DNA of 64,000 nucleotides from Nonomuraea typhae (GTDB lineage Bacteria; Actinomycetota; Actinomycetes; Streptosporangiales; Streptosporangiaceae). The stretch's first letter is position 1. Every line of letters begins with the position of its first letter. The stretch is from positions 434,001 to 498,000 of the forward strand of contig NZ_VRLV01000005.1 in assembly GCF_009760925.1 (NCBI RefSeq). Direction: 5' to 3'. A program made the position numbers and the translations under genes. This document shows positions 34,516 to 41,595 of the stretch, piece after piece. Under the pieces are notes generated by a model. The model was given only the letters and a program-made list of their open reading frames with translations. It was not told the origin of the DNA and made no database searches.

Positions 34516-35154
34516 ATGGCTGAGACCACCGTCGTTCATCTGCTGCGCCACGGTGAGGTGCACAATCCGGAAGGCATCCTGTACGGCAGGCTGCCCGGCT
34601 ACCACTTGTCCGAGACGGGCCGTCAGATGGCCGACATGGTCGCCAAGACCGTGGCCGGCCGCGACGTCGTCGCCCTCTACTCCTCGCCCCTGGAACGTGC
34701 TCAGGAGACCGCGGCCCCGCTGGCCGCCGCGTTCGGGCTCGTCGTGGAGGCCGACGACCGGCTCGTGGAGGCGGGCAACCTCCTGGAGGGCTCGACGTCG
34801 GGCGAAGGGCTGGAGCTTCTGCGCCGGCCGCGGAACTACCGCTACTTCTACAACCCGTGGAAGCCGTCCTGGGGCGAGCCGTACCTGCTGATCAGGGAGC
34901 GGATGCGCTCGATCGTCGAGGACGCGCGCGCGGCGGCCCGCGGGCACGAGGCGGTGCTCGTCAGCCACCAGCTGCCCATCTGGACCATTCGCATGGCCGC
35001 GGAAGGGCGCAGGCTGTGGCACGACCCGCGGCGCCGCCAGTGCGCGCTGGCCAGCCTCACGAGCTTCACCTTCGACGGCGGCCGGCTCATCAGCATCGGC
35101 TACAGCGAACCCGCCGGTTCACTGGACAGAAGACGGCGGACACGGGGAGCCTGA
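34516..35154 (+). CDS. histidine phosphatase family protein (phosphoglycerate mutase-like)
   Basis: A 212-residue member of the RHG phosphatase superfamily: catalytic H12 in LLRHGEV, SSPLERAQETAAPLA with a conserved Arg, and the second His in VLVSHQLPIW. It occupies the Rv0525 position between hemL and the cytochrome c maturation genes in M. tuberculosis. The family hydrolyses diverse phosphates and its substrate is unknown; a cofactor-dependent mutase is unlikely given the YFYNPWKPSWGEPY insert of this subgroup. ATG 34516 was chosen for homology and the -10-like TAGGCT; the frame is open from 34060. Confidence 0.9.
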   Translation: MAETTVVHLLRHGEVHNPEGILYGRLPGYHLSETGRQMADMVAKTVAGRDVVALYSSPLERAQETAAPLAAAFGLVVEADDRLVEAGNLLEGSTSGEGLELLRRPRNYRYFYNPWKPSWGEPYLLIRERMRSIVEDARAAARGHEAVLVSHQLPIWTIRMAAEGRRLWHDPRRRQCALASLTSFTFDGGRLISIGYSEPAGSLDRRRRTRGA

Positions 35155-35172
35155 GCCCTGGTGTTCGGGGCA

Positions 35173-35215
35173 GGCGGTACCGCCGGTAGAGTTTGAAGCT
35201 CTACCGGTTGTAGTA
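35173..35215. promoter_or_regulatory. cluster of palindromes upstream of the cytochrome c maturation operon
   Basis: Three dyads overlap within 43 bp: GGCGGTACCGCC (35173-35184), CCGGTAGAG-N7-CTCTACCGG (35183-35207) and CTAC-N5-GTAG (35201-35213). They end just before the AAGGAG of the TlpA-like gene. The 9-bp-arm hairpin has no T-run, so an operator is likelier than a terminator. The CTAC-N5-GTAG core resembles BlaI/CopY-type sites, but this is only a resemblance. Confidence 0.5.
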
Positions 35216-35233
35216 CAAGGAGATCATCCTCCC

Positions 35234-35800
35234 GTGCGCGCGACGTCTGCCTCCCTCGCCCTGCTGGCCCTTCTGGTCGCGGGCTGCGCGGGCAACCAGA
35301 GCGGCCAGCCGGCGGCCGGTGACACCCGCTTCATCGCCGGCGACGGGAAGATGCAGATCTTCGCCGCCGCGGACCGCAAGCCCGCCCCCGCGGTCGAAGG
35401 CCCGACGCTCGAGGGCCCGCCCGTCTCGCTGGCCCAGCACAAGGGCAAGGTCGTGGTGCTCAACTTCTGGGCCTCCTGGTGCGGGCCGTGCCGGGCGGAG
35501 GCGCCGGTGCTCAAGGACGTCGCCGCCAAGACCAAGGCGAGCGGCGTGGAGTTCGTCGGCGTCGACTTCAAGGACCGCAAGGCCGACGCCATCGCCTTCG
35601 AACGCACCGAGCAGACCGGTTACCCGAGCATCTTCGACCAGCCGGGCAAGGTCGCGCTGGCCTTCCAGGGCACCGTGCCGCCCGCCGCCATCCCGTCCAC
35701 GCTGATCATCGACAAGCAGGGCAGGGTCGCGGCCAGGGCGCTCGGCGCGGTCAAGTACAACGACCTGATGAGCGCCGTCACCAAGGTCCGCGATGAATGA
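35234..35800 (+). CDS. TlpA/ResA-like thiol-disulfide oxidoreductase, lipoprotein
   Basis: A 188-residue exported protein. The N-terminus has a lipobox (LLVAGC, lipidated C18); the thioredoxin domain carries WCGPC with C83 and C86, and ends with the cis-Pro region [11 protein letters not shown]. It should keep apocytochrome c haem-binding cysteines reduced outside the membrane, taking electrons from CcdA. GTG at 35234 is about 12 nt after AAGGAG. It overlaps ccdA by 8 bp and begins the four-gene system II cytochrome c maturation operon (Rv0526-Rv0529 arrangement). Confidence 0.92.
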   Translation: MRATSASLALLALLVAGCAGNQSGQPAAGDTRFIAGDGKMQIFAAADRKPAPAVEGPTLEGPPVSLAQHKGKVVVLNFWASWCGPCRAEAPVLKDVAAKTKASGVEFVGVDFKDRKADAIAFERTEQTGYPSIFDQPGKVALAFQGTVPPAAIPSTLIIDKQGRVAARALGAVKYNDLMSAVTKVRDE

Positions 35801-36518
35801 GGTCGTCGCCTCCGGCTCGCTGCTGCTGGCCGTGCCCATCGCCGTGCTCGCCGGCGTCGTGTCGTTCCTGTCGCCGTGCGTGCTGCCGCTGGTGCCGGGC
35901 TACCTGTCGTACGTCACCGGGATGAGCGGGGGCGACCCCAAGCGCGGGCGGCTGGTGCTGGGCACCGTGTTGTTCGTGGCCGGGTTCGCGGTGGTCTTCG
36001 TGCTCAGCGGGGCGCTGTTCGGCGGGCTCGGCTCGCTGCTGCTCGGCAACGCCGAGGTCATCACGCGGGTGCTCGGCGTGCTGACGATCGTGCTCGGGCT
36101 GGTCTTCCTGGGCCTGGTGCCCGGGTTCATGCGCGACGTGCGCATCCACAGGACGCCGGCGGCGGGCCTGGCGGGGGCGCCGCTGCTCGGCGTGGTGTTC
36201 GGGCTCGGCTGGACGCCGTGCATCGGGCCGACGCTGGCCGTCGTGCTCGCGCTCGGGCTCAACGAGGGCAGCGCCTCGCGGGGCGCGCTGCTGGCCGTCT
36301 TCTACGCGTTGGGGCTCGGGCTGCCGTTCATCGGCGCCGCTCTTGCCTATAGCCGGGCGCTGCGGACCTTCACCGCGATCCGCAAGCATTCCCGCCTCAT
36401 CACGCGGATCGGCGGCGGCATGATGGTCGCCGTCGGCATCCTTCTCGTCAGCGGGCTGTGGGGACAGATGATCGCGAGTTTGCAGGGCCTCATCGGCGGA
36501 TTCCAGCCGGTGATCTGA
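35793..36518 (+). CDS. ccdA: cytochrome c biogenesis protein CcdA
   Basis: A 241-residue membrane protein with six helices. The two redox cysteines that shuttle electrons across the membrane are C29 ([12 protein letters not shown]) and C143 (GWTPCIGPT). It passes reducing power from cytoplasmic thioredoxin to the TlpA-like lipoprotein encoded upstream, which it overlaps by 8 bp. The stop shares bases with the resB start (TGATG). Length and topology are normal for the short CcdA type. Confidence 0.95.
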   Translation: MNEVVASGSLLLAVPIAVLAGVVSFLSPCVLPLVPGYLSYVTGMSGGDPKRGRLVLGTVLFVAGFAVVFVLSGALFGGLGSLLLGNAEVITRVLGVLTIVLGLVFLGLVPGFMRDVRIHRTPAAGLAGAPLLGVVFGLGWTPCIGPTLAVVLALGLNEGSASRGALLAVFYALGLGLPFIGAALAYSRALRTFTAIRKHSRLITRIGGGMMVAVGILLVSGLWGQMIASLQGLIGGFQPVI

Positions 36519-38089
36519 TGGCCGTCCAGGAGCTTGAGAAGCAGGCGCCCAAGCCGCCGGGATTCGGCCCGGTCGAGTGGCTGCGCTGGGGCTGGCGCAC
36601 GCTCACCTCGATGAAGACCGCGCTGATCCTGCTGTTTCTGTTCGCGCTGGGCTCGATCCCCGGCTCGCTGATCCCGCAGCGCGGCGTCGAGCCGGACAAG
36701 GTCGCGCGGATCTACCTCAACGACCCGGTCAGGGCCGAGTGGTACGAACGCTTCCAGCTCTTCGACGTCTTCGGCTCGTACTGGTTCGCCGCGATCTACC
36801 TGCTGCTGTTCACCTCGCTGGTCGGCTGCATCATTCCGCGCACGATCACCTACTTCAAAGAGCTGCGCCGCAGGCCGCCGGCCGCGCCCCGCCACCTGTC
36901 CCGCCTGTCGCACCACGCCGAGCTCGACACCGACGAGCTCACGGTCGAGCTGGCCGCGGCCCGCCTGCGCAAGCTGCGCTTCCGCGTCGAGACCGGCGAC
37001 GGCTGGGTCTCGGCGGAGAAGGGCTTCCTGCGCGAGACCGGCAACCTGCTCTTCCACATCTCCCTGCTCGGCGTCCTGGCCGCCGTCGGCGTCGGCGCGC
37101 TGTTCGGCTATCGGGGCAACGTCCTGGTCGCCGAGAACGAGGGCTTCGCCAACACCGTCGCCGCCTACGACCGCTTCATGCCCGGCACCCAGGTCTCGGC
37201 CGAGTCGCTGGAGCCCTTCGCCTTCACGCTCACCGACTTCCAGGCCGACTACCAGGTGGGCGGCGACCCGAAGAAGATCGGCCAGCCGCTCGACTTCACC
37301 GCCCGCCTCAAGGTCGTCGACGCGCCCGGGGCGCCGGAACGCGACTACGACCTCAAGGTCAACCTGCCGCTGGAGATCAACGGCACCCAGACCTTCCTCA
37401 TCGGCAACGGCTACGCGCCGGTCTTCCGGGTCACCGACGGCAAGGGGCAGGTCGCCTTCGAGGGACCGGTGCCGTGCCTGATCGAGTTCCCGCTCACCCG
37501 GGTCTCCGGCTGTGTGCTCAAGGCGCCCGACGCCCAGCCGGGGCAGCTTGGCTTCCTCATGCGCTTCCTGCCGACCGTCGCGCCGGCCCAGAGCGGCGGC
37601 TTCACCTCCAGCTTCCCGGCCGCGCTCATGCCGCGGGTGCAGATCCTCGGCGCCTTCACGGGCGACTTCGGCACCCGCTCCGGCATGCCGCAGTCGGTGT
37701 ACGAGCTGGCGCCGCCGGAGATCATGAAGAAGCTCAAGCCGCTGGCCATGGGCTCCACGGCGCCCAAGCCGCTGGCCCCCGGCCAGTCCTTCGACCTGCC
37801 CGACAAGCTGGGCAAGATCGAGTTCGTCGAGGTCAGGGAGTGGATGACGCTCCAGATCGCCTACGACCCCGGCCGCGTGCCCGCCCTGATCTCCGCGGCG
37901 CTGGCCACCGTCTCCATCGCGCTCTCGCTGATGATCCGCCGCCGCCGTGTGTTCGTCCGGGTCAAGGACGGCGCCGCCGAGGTGGGCGGCCTCACCCGCA
38001 CCGAGGGCTCCGCCGCGGGCTTCGCCGAGGAGTTCGCCGACATCGTCAAGGTCCTATCCGCTTCCGCTGGAGTCAAGGATGTCCGCTGA
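36518..38089 (+). CDS. resB: cytochrome c biogenesis protein ResB (Ccs1)
   Basis: A 523-residue protein of the ResB family. Three helices lie in the N-terminal 230 residues (LTSMKTALILLFLFALGSIPG, YWFAAIYLLLFTSLVGCI, LLFHISLLGVLAAVGVGAL); a large extracytoplasmic domain follows (about 235-455), and a last helix precedes a basic cytoplasmic tail (RRRRVFVRVKDG). With ResC it forms the haem export and ligation complex. ATG at 36518 overlaps the ccdA stop; the longer frame from 36458 was rejected. It overlaps resC by 11 bp. Confidence 0.95.
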   Translation: MAVQELEKQAPKPPGFGPVEWLRWGWRTLTSMKTALILLFLFALGSIPGSLIPQRGVEPDKVARIYLNDPVRAEWYERFQLFDVFGSYWFAAIYLLLFTSLVGCIIPRTITYFKELRRRPPAAPRHLSRLSHHAELDTDELTVELAAARLRKLRFRVETGDGWVSAEKGFLRETGNLLFHISLLGVLAAVGVGALFGYRGNVLVAENEGFANTVAAYDRFMPGTQVSAESLEPFAFTLTDFQADYQVGGDPKKIGQPLDFTARLKVVDAPGAPERDYDLKVNLPLEINGTQTFLIGNGYAPVFRVTDGKGQVAFEGPVPCLIEFPLTRVSGCVLKAPDAQPGQLGFLMRFLPTVAPAQSGGFTSSFPAALMPRVQILGAFTGDFGTRSGMPQSVYELAPPEIMKKLKPLAMGSTAPKPLAPGQSFDLPDKLGKIEFVEVREWMTLQIAYDPGRVPALISAALATVSIALSLMIRRRRVFVRVKDGAAEVGGLTRTEGSAAGFAEEFADIVKVLSASAGVKDVR

Positions 38090-39029
38090 AACACTCGCCG
38101 AGCTGAGCGACCAGCTCGTCCTCGGCTCCGTCCTGCTCTACCTCGCCGCCATGATCGGCTTCGCGCTGGAGCTGGCGTACGGCAGGGCCAGCGCCGACGC
38201 CCCGGCCAAGCGCAAGGTCAAGCAGCCGGTCGCCGCCGGCGCCGTGGGCGGCGAGCCCCCGAGTGAGCCCGAGTCGCCTCCCACCGAGGTCCCGCCGGCG
38301 CGGTGGGCGCTGACGGCGGGCAAGGTCGCCCTGGCGCTGGCCTGGGTCGGCTGGGCGGCCAACCTGGGCGCCATCTTCACCCGCGGGCTGGCGGTCGGGC
38401 GCTGGCCGTGGGGCAACATGTACGAGTTCGTGGTGGCCATCTGCTTCGCCGCCGTGACCGCGTTCCTGGCCACGCAACTCCGGGCGAACGTCCGTTTCGT
38501 CGGCCCGTTCGTCATGCTCGTGGTGGTGCTGGGCCTCGGCGCCGCCGTGCGCTTCCTCTACACCTCGGCCGGGCCGGTGGTGCCCGCGCTGAACTCCTAC
38601 TGGATCGCCATCCACGTCTCCGCCGCGATCCTGGCCAGTGGCCTGTTCATCCTGGCGGGCACCGCGGGCGTGCTCTACCTCATCCGCGGCGACGGCCTGT
38701 CCCGCCTGCCGGCGAAGGCCGATCTGGAGCGCGTCGCCCACCGGGCGATCGTGCTGGCCTTCCCGCTCTGGACCTTCGCCGTCATCGCCGGCGCGCTGTG
38801 GGCCGACAAGGCGTGGGGCCGCTACTGGGGCTGGGACCCCAAGGAGGTCTGGTCGTTCATCACGTGGGTGGCCTACGCCGCCTACCTGCACGCCCGGGTC
38901 ACCGCCGGCTGGCGCGGCAAGGCCGCCACCATCGTGCAGCTCGTGGCCCTCGGCTGCCTGCTGTTCAACCTGGTCGGCGTCAACATCTTCCTCGGCGGCC
39001 TGCACAGCTACGCCGACGTCAGCAACTAG
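38079..39029 (+). CDS. resC: c-type cytochrome biogenesis protein CcsB/ResC
   Basis: A 316-residue haem-handling membrane protein with eight helices. The WGWDPKEVW tryptophan-rich motif (about 249-257) contacts haem at the outer face, with conserved histidines in flanking helices (IHVSAAILASG, LGGLHSYADV). An Ala/Pro-rich cytoplasmic insert at about 40-70 is actinobacterial. It partners with ResB in attaching haem to c-type cytochromes, for example those of the bcc complex. ATG at 38079 was chosen because homology begins at MSAETLAEL and it overlaps resB by 11 bp. Confidence 0.95.
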   Translation: MSAETLAELSDQLVLGSVLLYLAAMIGFALELAYGRASADAPAKRKVKQPVAAGAVGGEPPSEPESPPTEVPPARWALTAGKVALALAWVGWAANLGAIFTRGLAVGRWPWGNMYEFVVAICFAAVTAFLATQLRANVRFVGPFVMLVVVLGLGAAVRFLYTSAGPVVPALNSYWIAIHVSAAILASGLFILAGTAGVLYLIRGDGLSRLPAKADLERVAHRAIVLAFPLWTFAVIAGALWADKAWGRYWGWDPKEVWSFITWVAYAAYLHARVTAGWRGKAATIVQLVALGCLLFNLVGVNIFLGGLHSYADVSN

Positions 39030-39033
39030 CCCT

Positions 39034-39342
39034 TTACTCCTCGTCGCGCATGCGCCGGTCGAGGTTGCGCAGGAACTCCGGATCGTCCTCCGGGCCCTTG
39101 GGCGGCGCCGGGCGCGGCTGAAACGGCCGCTGCGGGCCGCCCATGGGCTCGCCCGCGCCGCCGCGGGCCGGCCGCCCGAGCAGGAACCACAGGAGTCCGC
39201 CCACGACGGGGACGAGGATGATGACGAGGACCCAGAGCGTCTTTGGCACGTTCCGTACCTCGTCCTCCGGCGTTGTGATGACGTCGAAGAGGGAGTAGAG
39301 CCAGAAAGCCAGCACCGCCAGGGTGAACAGGACACCTGCCAT
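39034..39342 (-). CDS. PLDc_N domain membrane protein
   Basis: A 102-residue protein with two N-terminal helices (LFTLAVLAFWLYSLFDVI, then LWVLVIILVPVVGGLLWFLLG), the phospholipase D nuclease N-terminal (PLDc_N) pattern without any catalytic domain. The C-terminus is Pro/Arg/Glu-rich and cytoplasmic (PEFLRNLDRRMRDEE). Such proteins are common in actinobacteria with unknown role. ATG at 39342 was chosen over 39360 because TACAGT lies 6 nt before it. Its end is only 4 bp from the convergent resC gene. Confidence 0.85.
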   Translation of the reverse strand: MAGVLFTLAVLAFWLYSLFDVITTPEDEVRNVPKTLWVLVIILVPVVGGLLWFLLGRPARGGAGEPMGGPQRPFQPRPAPPKGPEDDPEFLRNLDRRMRDEE

Positions 39343-39348
39343 GCCCGA

Positions 39349-39354
39349 ACTGTA
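39349..39354 (-). promoter_or_regulatory. candidate leaderless -10 element of the PLDc_N gene
   Basis: TACAGT on the minus strand ends 6 nt before ATG 39342, which settles the start in favour of the shorter product. Confidence 0.45.
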
Positions 39355-39483
39355 AGCCATCCGCAGCGTGATCGTGCTTTACCTGCGTCCCATTTCGGAT
39401 GACTCGGGAAGATCGGCCGCGTACGGTGGTAGTCGGGTCAGGTGGCGGATGGTTCTTCCACCCTGGGTGCGGCTAGGGGAGAA

Positions 39484-40392
39484 ATGGCCTTTTCCAGTGA
39501 CAAGGGCCGGCACCGGCGTGGGCAATGGTGGCGGCGGGGGTCCTATCTCTCCTCACGCCAGACGGACGCGCCGGCGGAGGCCGATCGGTCGTTCTGGGCC
39601 AGGGACACGCCGAACGAGGACCTGGTGGGCGCCGAGCGCAGGAACGCTCCCGACCGGAACGTGGAGCAGCGCGGGTGGTGGGAACGCCTGCCCGCGGCGG
39701 TGATGGACCGCCCCCAGTACACCTGGCAGGACTTCGAACTCGCCGACGAGCGGCCGCGCGCCCAGCCCAACCGGCCCGACGCGCCCGACCAGGGTGACGG
39801 GTTACGGCACTGCGGAGAGCTGGAAGGCGTCCTGCACCGCCAATGGGACGCCCGCCTCGGCCCACCCTCGCCCGAGGTCGTGCGGGCCGTGGAGAGCCTC
39901 GCCAGGCTCCCCGAGCGGCTGCGCAGAAAGCTGGCCATCGGCCTCGACGGCATCTACGTCGGCGAGGGCGGCGTGCCGGACCTCGACGACATGGGCTACC
40001 TGCGCGGCGCGCCGCTTCCTTCGGGCCGGGCGACCTGGGACATCTGCGCCGGAGCCTACGGCGACCGCAAGATCGTGGTCGGTGACCGGCCCTCGCCCAC
40101 CCCCGACGTGATGATGCACGAAGTCGGGCACGCGCTCGACGACATCGACTCCGCACCCGGCGATTGGGTCTCCGACTCGCCCGAGTTCGTGGCACTCTAC
40201 GAGAAGGCCGCTCCCGTACTGGCCTCCGCTTTCCACCGGCAGGGCGGAGGGCTCGGCCGTAAGGAGTTCTTCGCCGACGCCTTCGCCGCGATCGCCTCGC
40301 GCCAGCGACCCGCGCTGGTGGACATGCTGGGTGGCGACACGCGGATGGCCCTCGACGTCATGTTGTTCTTCAACCGGCGCTTCGGAATCTAG
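39484..40392 (+). CDS. anthrax-lethal-factor-like (ATLF/M34) metalloendopeptidase
   Basis: A 302-residue protein with an Arg/Trp-rich N-terminal half, probably disordered (RHRRGQWWRRGSY, ENLVG-like region NEDLVGAERR), and a C-terminal zinc protease domain: HEVGH (H212, H216), then KEFFADAFAAIA with E261 as probable third ligand, and a tyrosine-containing EFVALYEKAAP stretch, as in lethal-factor-like proteases. No signal peptide is visible. ATG at 39484 was chosen because the codon pattern becomes coding only there; the frame opens at GTG 39442. An 80-residue acidic protein follows 10 bp later and may be a partner or inhibitor. Confidence 0.82.
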   Translation: MAFSSDKGRHRRGQWWRRGSYLSSRQTDAPAEADRSFWARDTPNEDLVGAERRNAPDRNVEQRGWWERLPAAVMDRPQYTWQDFELADERPRAQPNRPDAPDQGDGLRHCGELEGVLHRQWDARLGPPSPEVVRAVESLARLPERLRRKLAIGLDGIYVGEGGVPDLDDMGYLRGAPLPSGRATWDICAGAYGDRKIVVGDRPSPTPDVMMHEVGHALDDIDSAPGDWVSDSPEFVALYEKAAPVLASAFHRQGGGLGRKEFFADAFAAIASRQRPALVDMLGGDTRMALDVMLFFNRRFGI

Positions 40393-40402
40393 GTGGTGAG
40401 CG

Positions 40403-40645
40403 ATGTACGTCATCCGGCTCGCGGACGGGACGCTACGCGTGCCGCAGAGCCTGACCAGTGAAGACGGGCGTCTCATCGGCAACGCGTATGTGGAGCTGGA
40501 ACCCGGGGATCCCGACTACGAGCGCTGGTTGCCGGAGTCGCTCACGGAAGAGGAACTGGCCGAGCGCAAGGAACGCTGGGCCGCGGAGAACGACGAGCTG
40601 GAACGCGAGTTCCTGGCTTTCAAGGCGCAACAAGAGGGCGCCTGA
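40403..40645 (+). CDS. small acidic protein of unknown function, partner of the metalloprotease gene
   Basis: An 80-residue acidic protein with a beta-rich first half (MYVIRLADGTLRVP, AYVELEPGDPDYERW) and a highly charged helical second half (EEELAERKERWAAENDE). No family was recognised. The gene starts 10 bp after the metalloprotease gene with GGTGG before the ATG, so they are co-transcribed. A hairpin with a short T tail (40684-40719) follows. It could be a protease inhibitor, adaptor or immunity protein, but nothing in the sequence proves this. Confidence 0.75.
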   Translation: MYVIRLADGTLRVPQSLTSEDGRLIGNAYVELEPGDPDYERWLPESLTEEELAERKERWAAENDELEREFLAFKAQQEGA

Positions 40646-40683
40646 CATCTGGGGACAACCCTTGACCTAGGGGGGTGGGGGTC

Positions 40684-40719
40684 ACCACGCCGGCTGGGGG
40701 GTGGGAGCCGGGGTGGTTT
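40684..40719 (+). terminator. hairpin terminator after the metalloprotease operon
   Basis: ACCACGCCGGCT (40684-40695) pairs with AGCCGGGGTGGT (40706-40717) with one mismatch across a G-rich 10-nt loop, and TTT follows. It lies 39 bp after the last stop codon and is a good candidate intrinsic terminator. Confidence 0.6.
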
Positions 40720-40838
40720 CGGGTCGTCCGGTGATGTGGGTGATGGACTGAGCACGCGTGCCGGGACTTCGGCGCGGGGTAGGGCGCCGGCGGGGCTCCG
40801 CCGTACCGGCCAGAGCGCGTGCCCGGGGGCTCCCGGAC

Positions 40839-40863
40839 GGTGATCCTGCGGCGCAGGATCACC
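40839..40863 (-). terminator. perfect 11-bp hairpin downstream of the bldC-like gene
   Basis: GGTGATCCTGC and GCAGGATCACC form a perfect 11-bp stem around a 3-nt loop, 15 bp beyond the stop of the minus-strand bldC-like gene. No T-run follows on either strand, which is common for actinobacterial terminators; it could also be an operator-like palindrome. Confidence 0.6.
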
Positions 40864-40877
40864 GACCTGACGGAACG

Positions 40878-41099
40878 TCAGACGCGCGGGGACTCACCTG
40901 CCGGCCGTTCGGCCGTAAGAACATCCTCGCCTCTAAGAAGGGCGTGCACTTCCGACTCTCGGAAACGCCGGTGCCCTCCGGGGGTGCGGATACTGCTGAT
41001 GCGGCCTGCCGCAGCCCAGCGCGTAACCGTCTTTGGGTCTACCCGGAAGAGGGCGGCAACCTCTCCTGGGGTCAGCAGACGCTCGCTGCTACTCTCCAC
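40878..41099 (-). CDS. bldC: BldC-like MerR-type HTH developmental regulator
   Basis: A 73-residue protein consisting of one winged HTH: LLTPGEVAALFRVDPKTVTRWA, then the wing region IRTPGGHRRFRESEV. This matches Streptomyces BldC, which binds DNA cooperatively as head-to-tail oligomers and delays development. The C-terminal tail (DVLTAERPAGESPRV) is variable. GTG at 41099 was chosen over TTG 41102 for the GGGGGAGAG upstream. The gene stands alone between the protease operon and a DUF4229 gene, with AT-rich intergenic DNA upstream. Identity is likely, though small BldC paralogues exist. Confidence 0.85.
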   Translation of the reverse strand: MESSSERLLTPGEVAALFRVDPKTVTRWAAAGRISSIRTPGGHRRFRESEVHALLRGEDVLTAERPAGESPRV

Positions 41100-41202
41100 C
41101 AATCTCTCCCCCTCGCATCCCGCTTCCTGCCAGCGGGCGGACAGGTAACCAGTGTGTCGAGCGAAGCCTGATTTATCCGTGGTTTTCTACAAAGATCACG
41201 GG

Positions 41203-41255
41203 TTGTTATCAGCTGACTGCCCGATTGTTATATGATAGAGCCTCTTTGGGGCTCT
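41203..41255 (+). promoter_or_regulatory. AT-rich regulatory island between bldC-like and DUF4229 genes
   Basis: TTGTTAT occurs at 41203-41209 and 41225-41231, exactly 22 bp apart (two helical turns), directly followed by a -10-like TATGAT (41231-41236). A hairpin AGAGCC-N7-GGCTCT (41237-41255) then follows. No well-spaced -35 was found. The block is strikingly AT-rich for this genome. Confidence 0.4.
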
Positions 41256-41363
41256 CGTGGGTGTTTCTTTACGAAACTCCCTGACTGGGAACAGTAGCAG
41301 TGCTCGCGCCCGGTGCGAAGAGCGGCCGGCGGTGCGGCCCGAGGGGGCACGACCTGGGGCGAG

Positions 41364-41369
41364 TACCCT
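41364..41369 (+). promoter_or_regulatory. candidate leaderless -10 element of the DUF4229 gene
   Basis: TACCCT lies 7 nt before GTG 41377 and no Shine-Dalgarno is present. Confidence 0.4.
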
Positions 41370-41376
41370 CTGAGCT

Positions 41377-41595
41377 GTGCATCCCGTTCTCGTTTACACC
41401 GCGTCGCGGATCGGCCTGTTCGTCGTGACCCTCGGTGTCCTGTATCTGCTCGGACTGCAAAACCCGCTGCTGCTGTTCGTGGTGTCTTTCCTGATCAGCG
41501 GTGTGGCCAGCTACGTCCTGCTGTCCAAGCAGCGTGACGCCGTGAGCGCACGCATCAGCGACAAGGTCGACCGACCGAAGCCGCAGGACGACTAG
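41377..41595 (+). CDS. DUF4229 family small membrane protein
   Basis: A 72-residue protein with two membrane helices (IGLFVVTLGVLYLLGL and LLLFVVSFLISGVASYVLL) and a charged cytoplasmic tail (KQRDAVSARISDKVDRP). This is the standard DUF4229 layout found near menaquinone and nuo genes in actinobacteria; its function is unknown. The GTG start has a TACCCT hexamer 7 nt upstream. The stop overlaps the convergent beta-propeller gene by 4 bp. Confidence 0.85.
   Translation: MHPVLVYTASRIGLFVVTLGVLYLLGLQNPLLLFVVSFLISGVASYVLLSKQRDAVSARISDKVDRPKPQDD

Noticed and set aside
39442-39483. Upstream GTG start for the metalloprotease
   Set aside because: The 14 extra codons have non-coding-like third positions and no ribosome binding site.
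41203-41236. SARP-type binding site (heptamer repeats with 22-bp period)
   Set aside because: The second repeat abuts the -10 instead of lying about 8 bp upstream, so it does not meet the usual SARP promoter geometry; kept only as an unassigned direct repeat.
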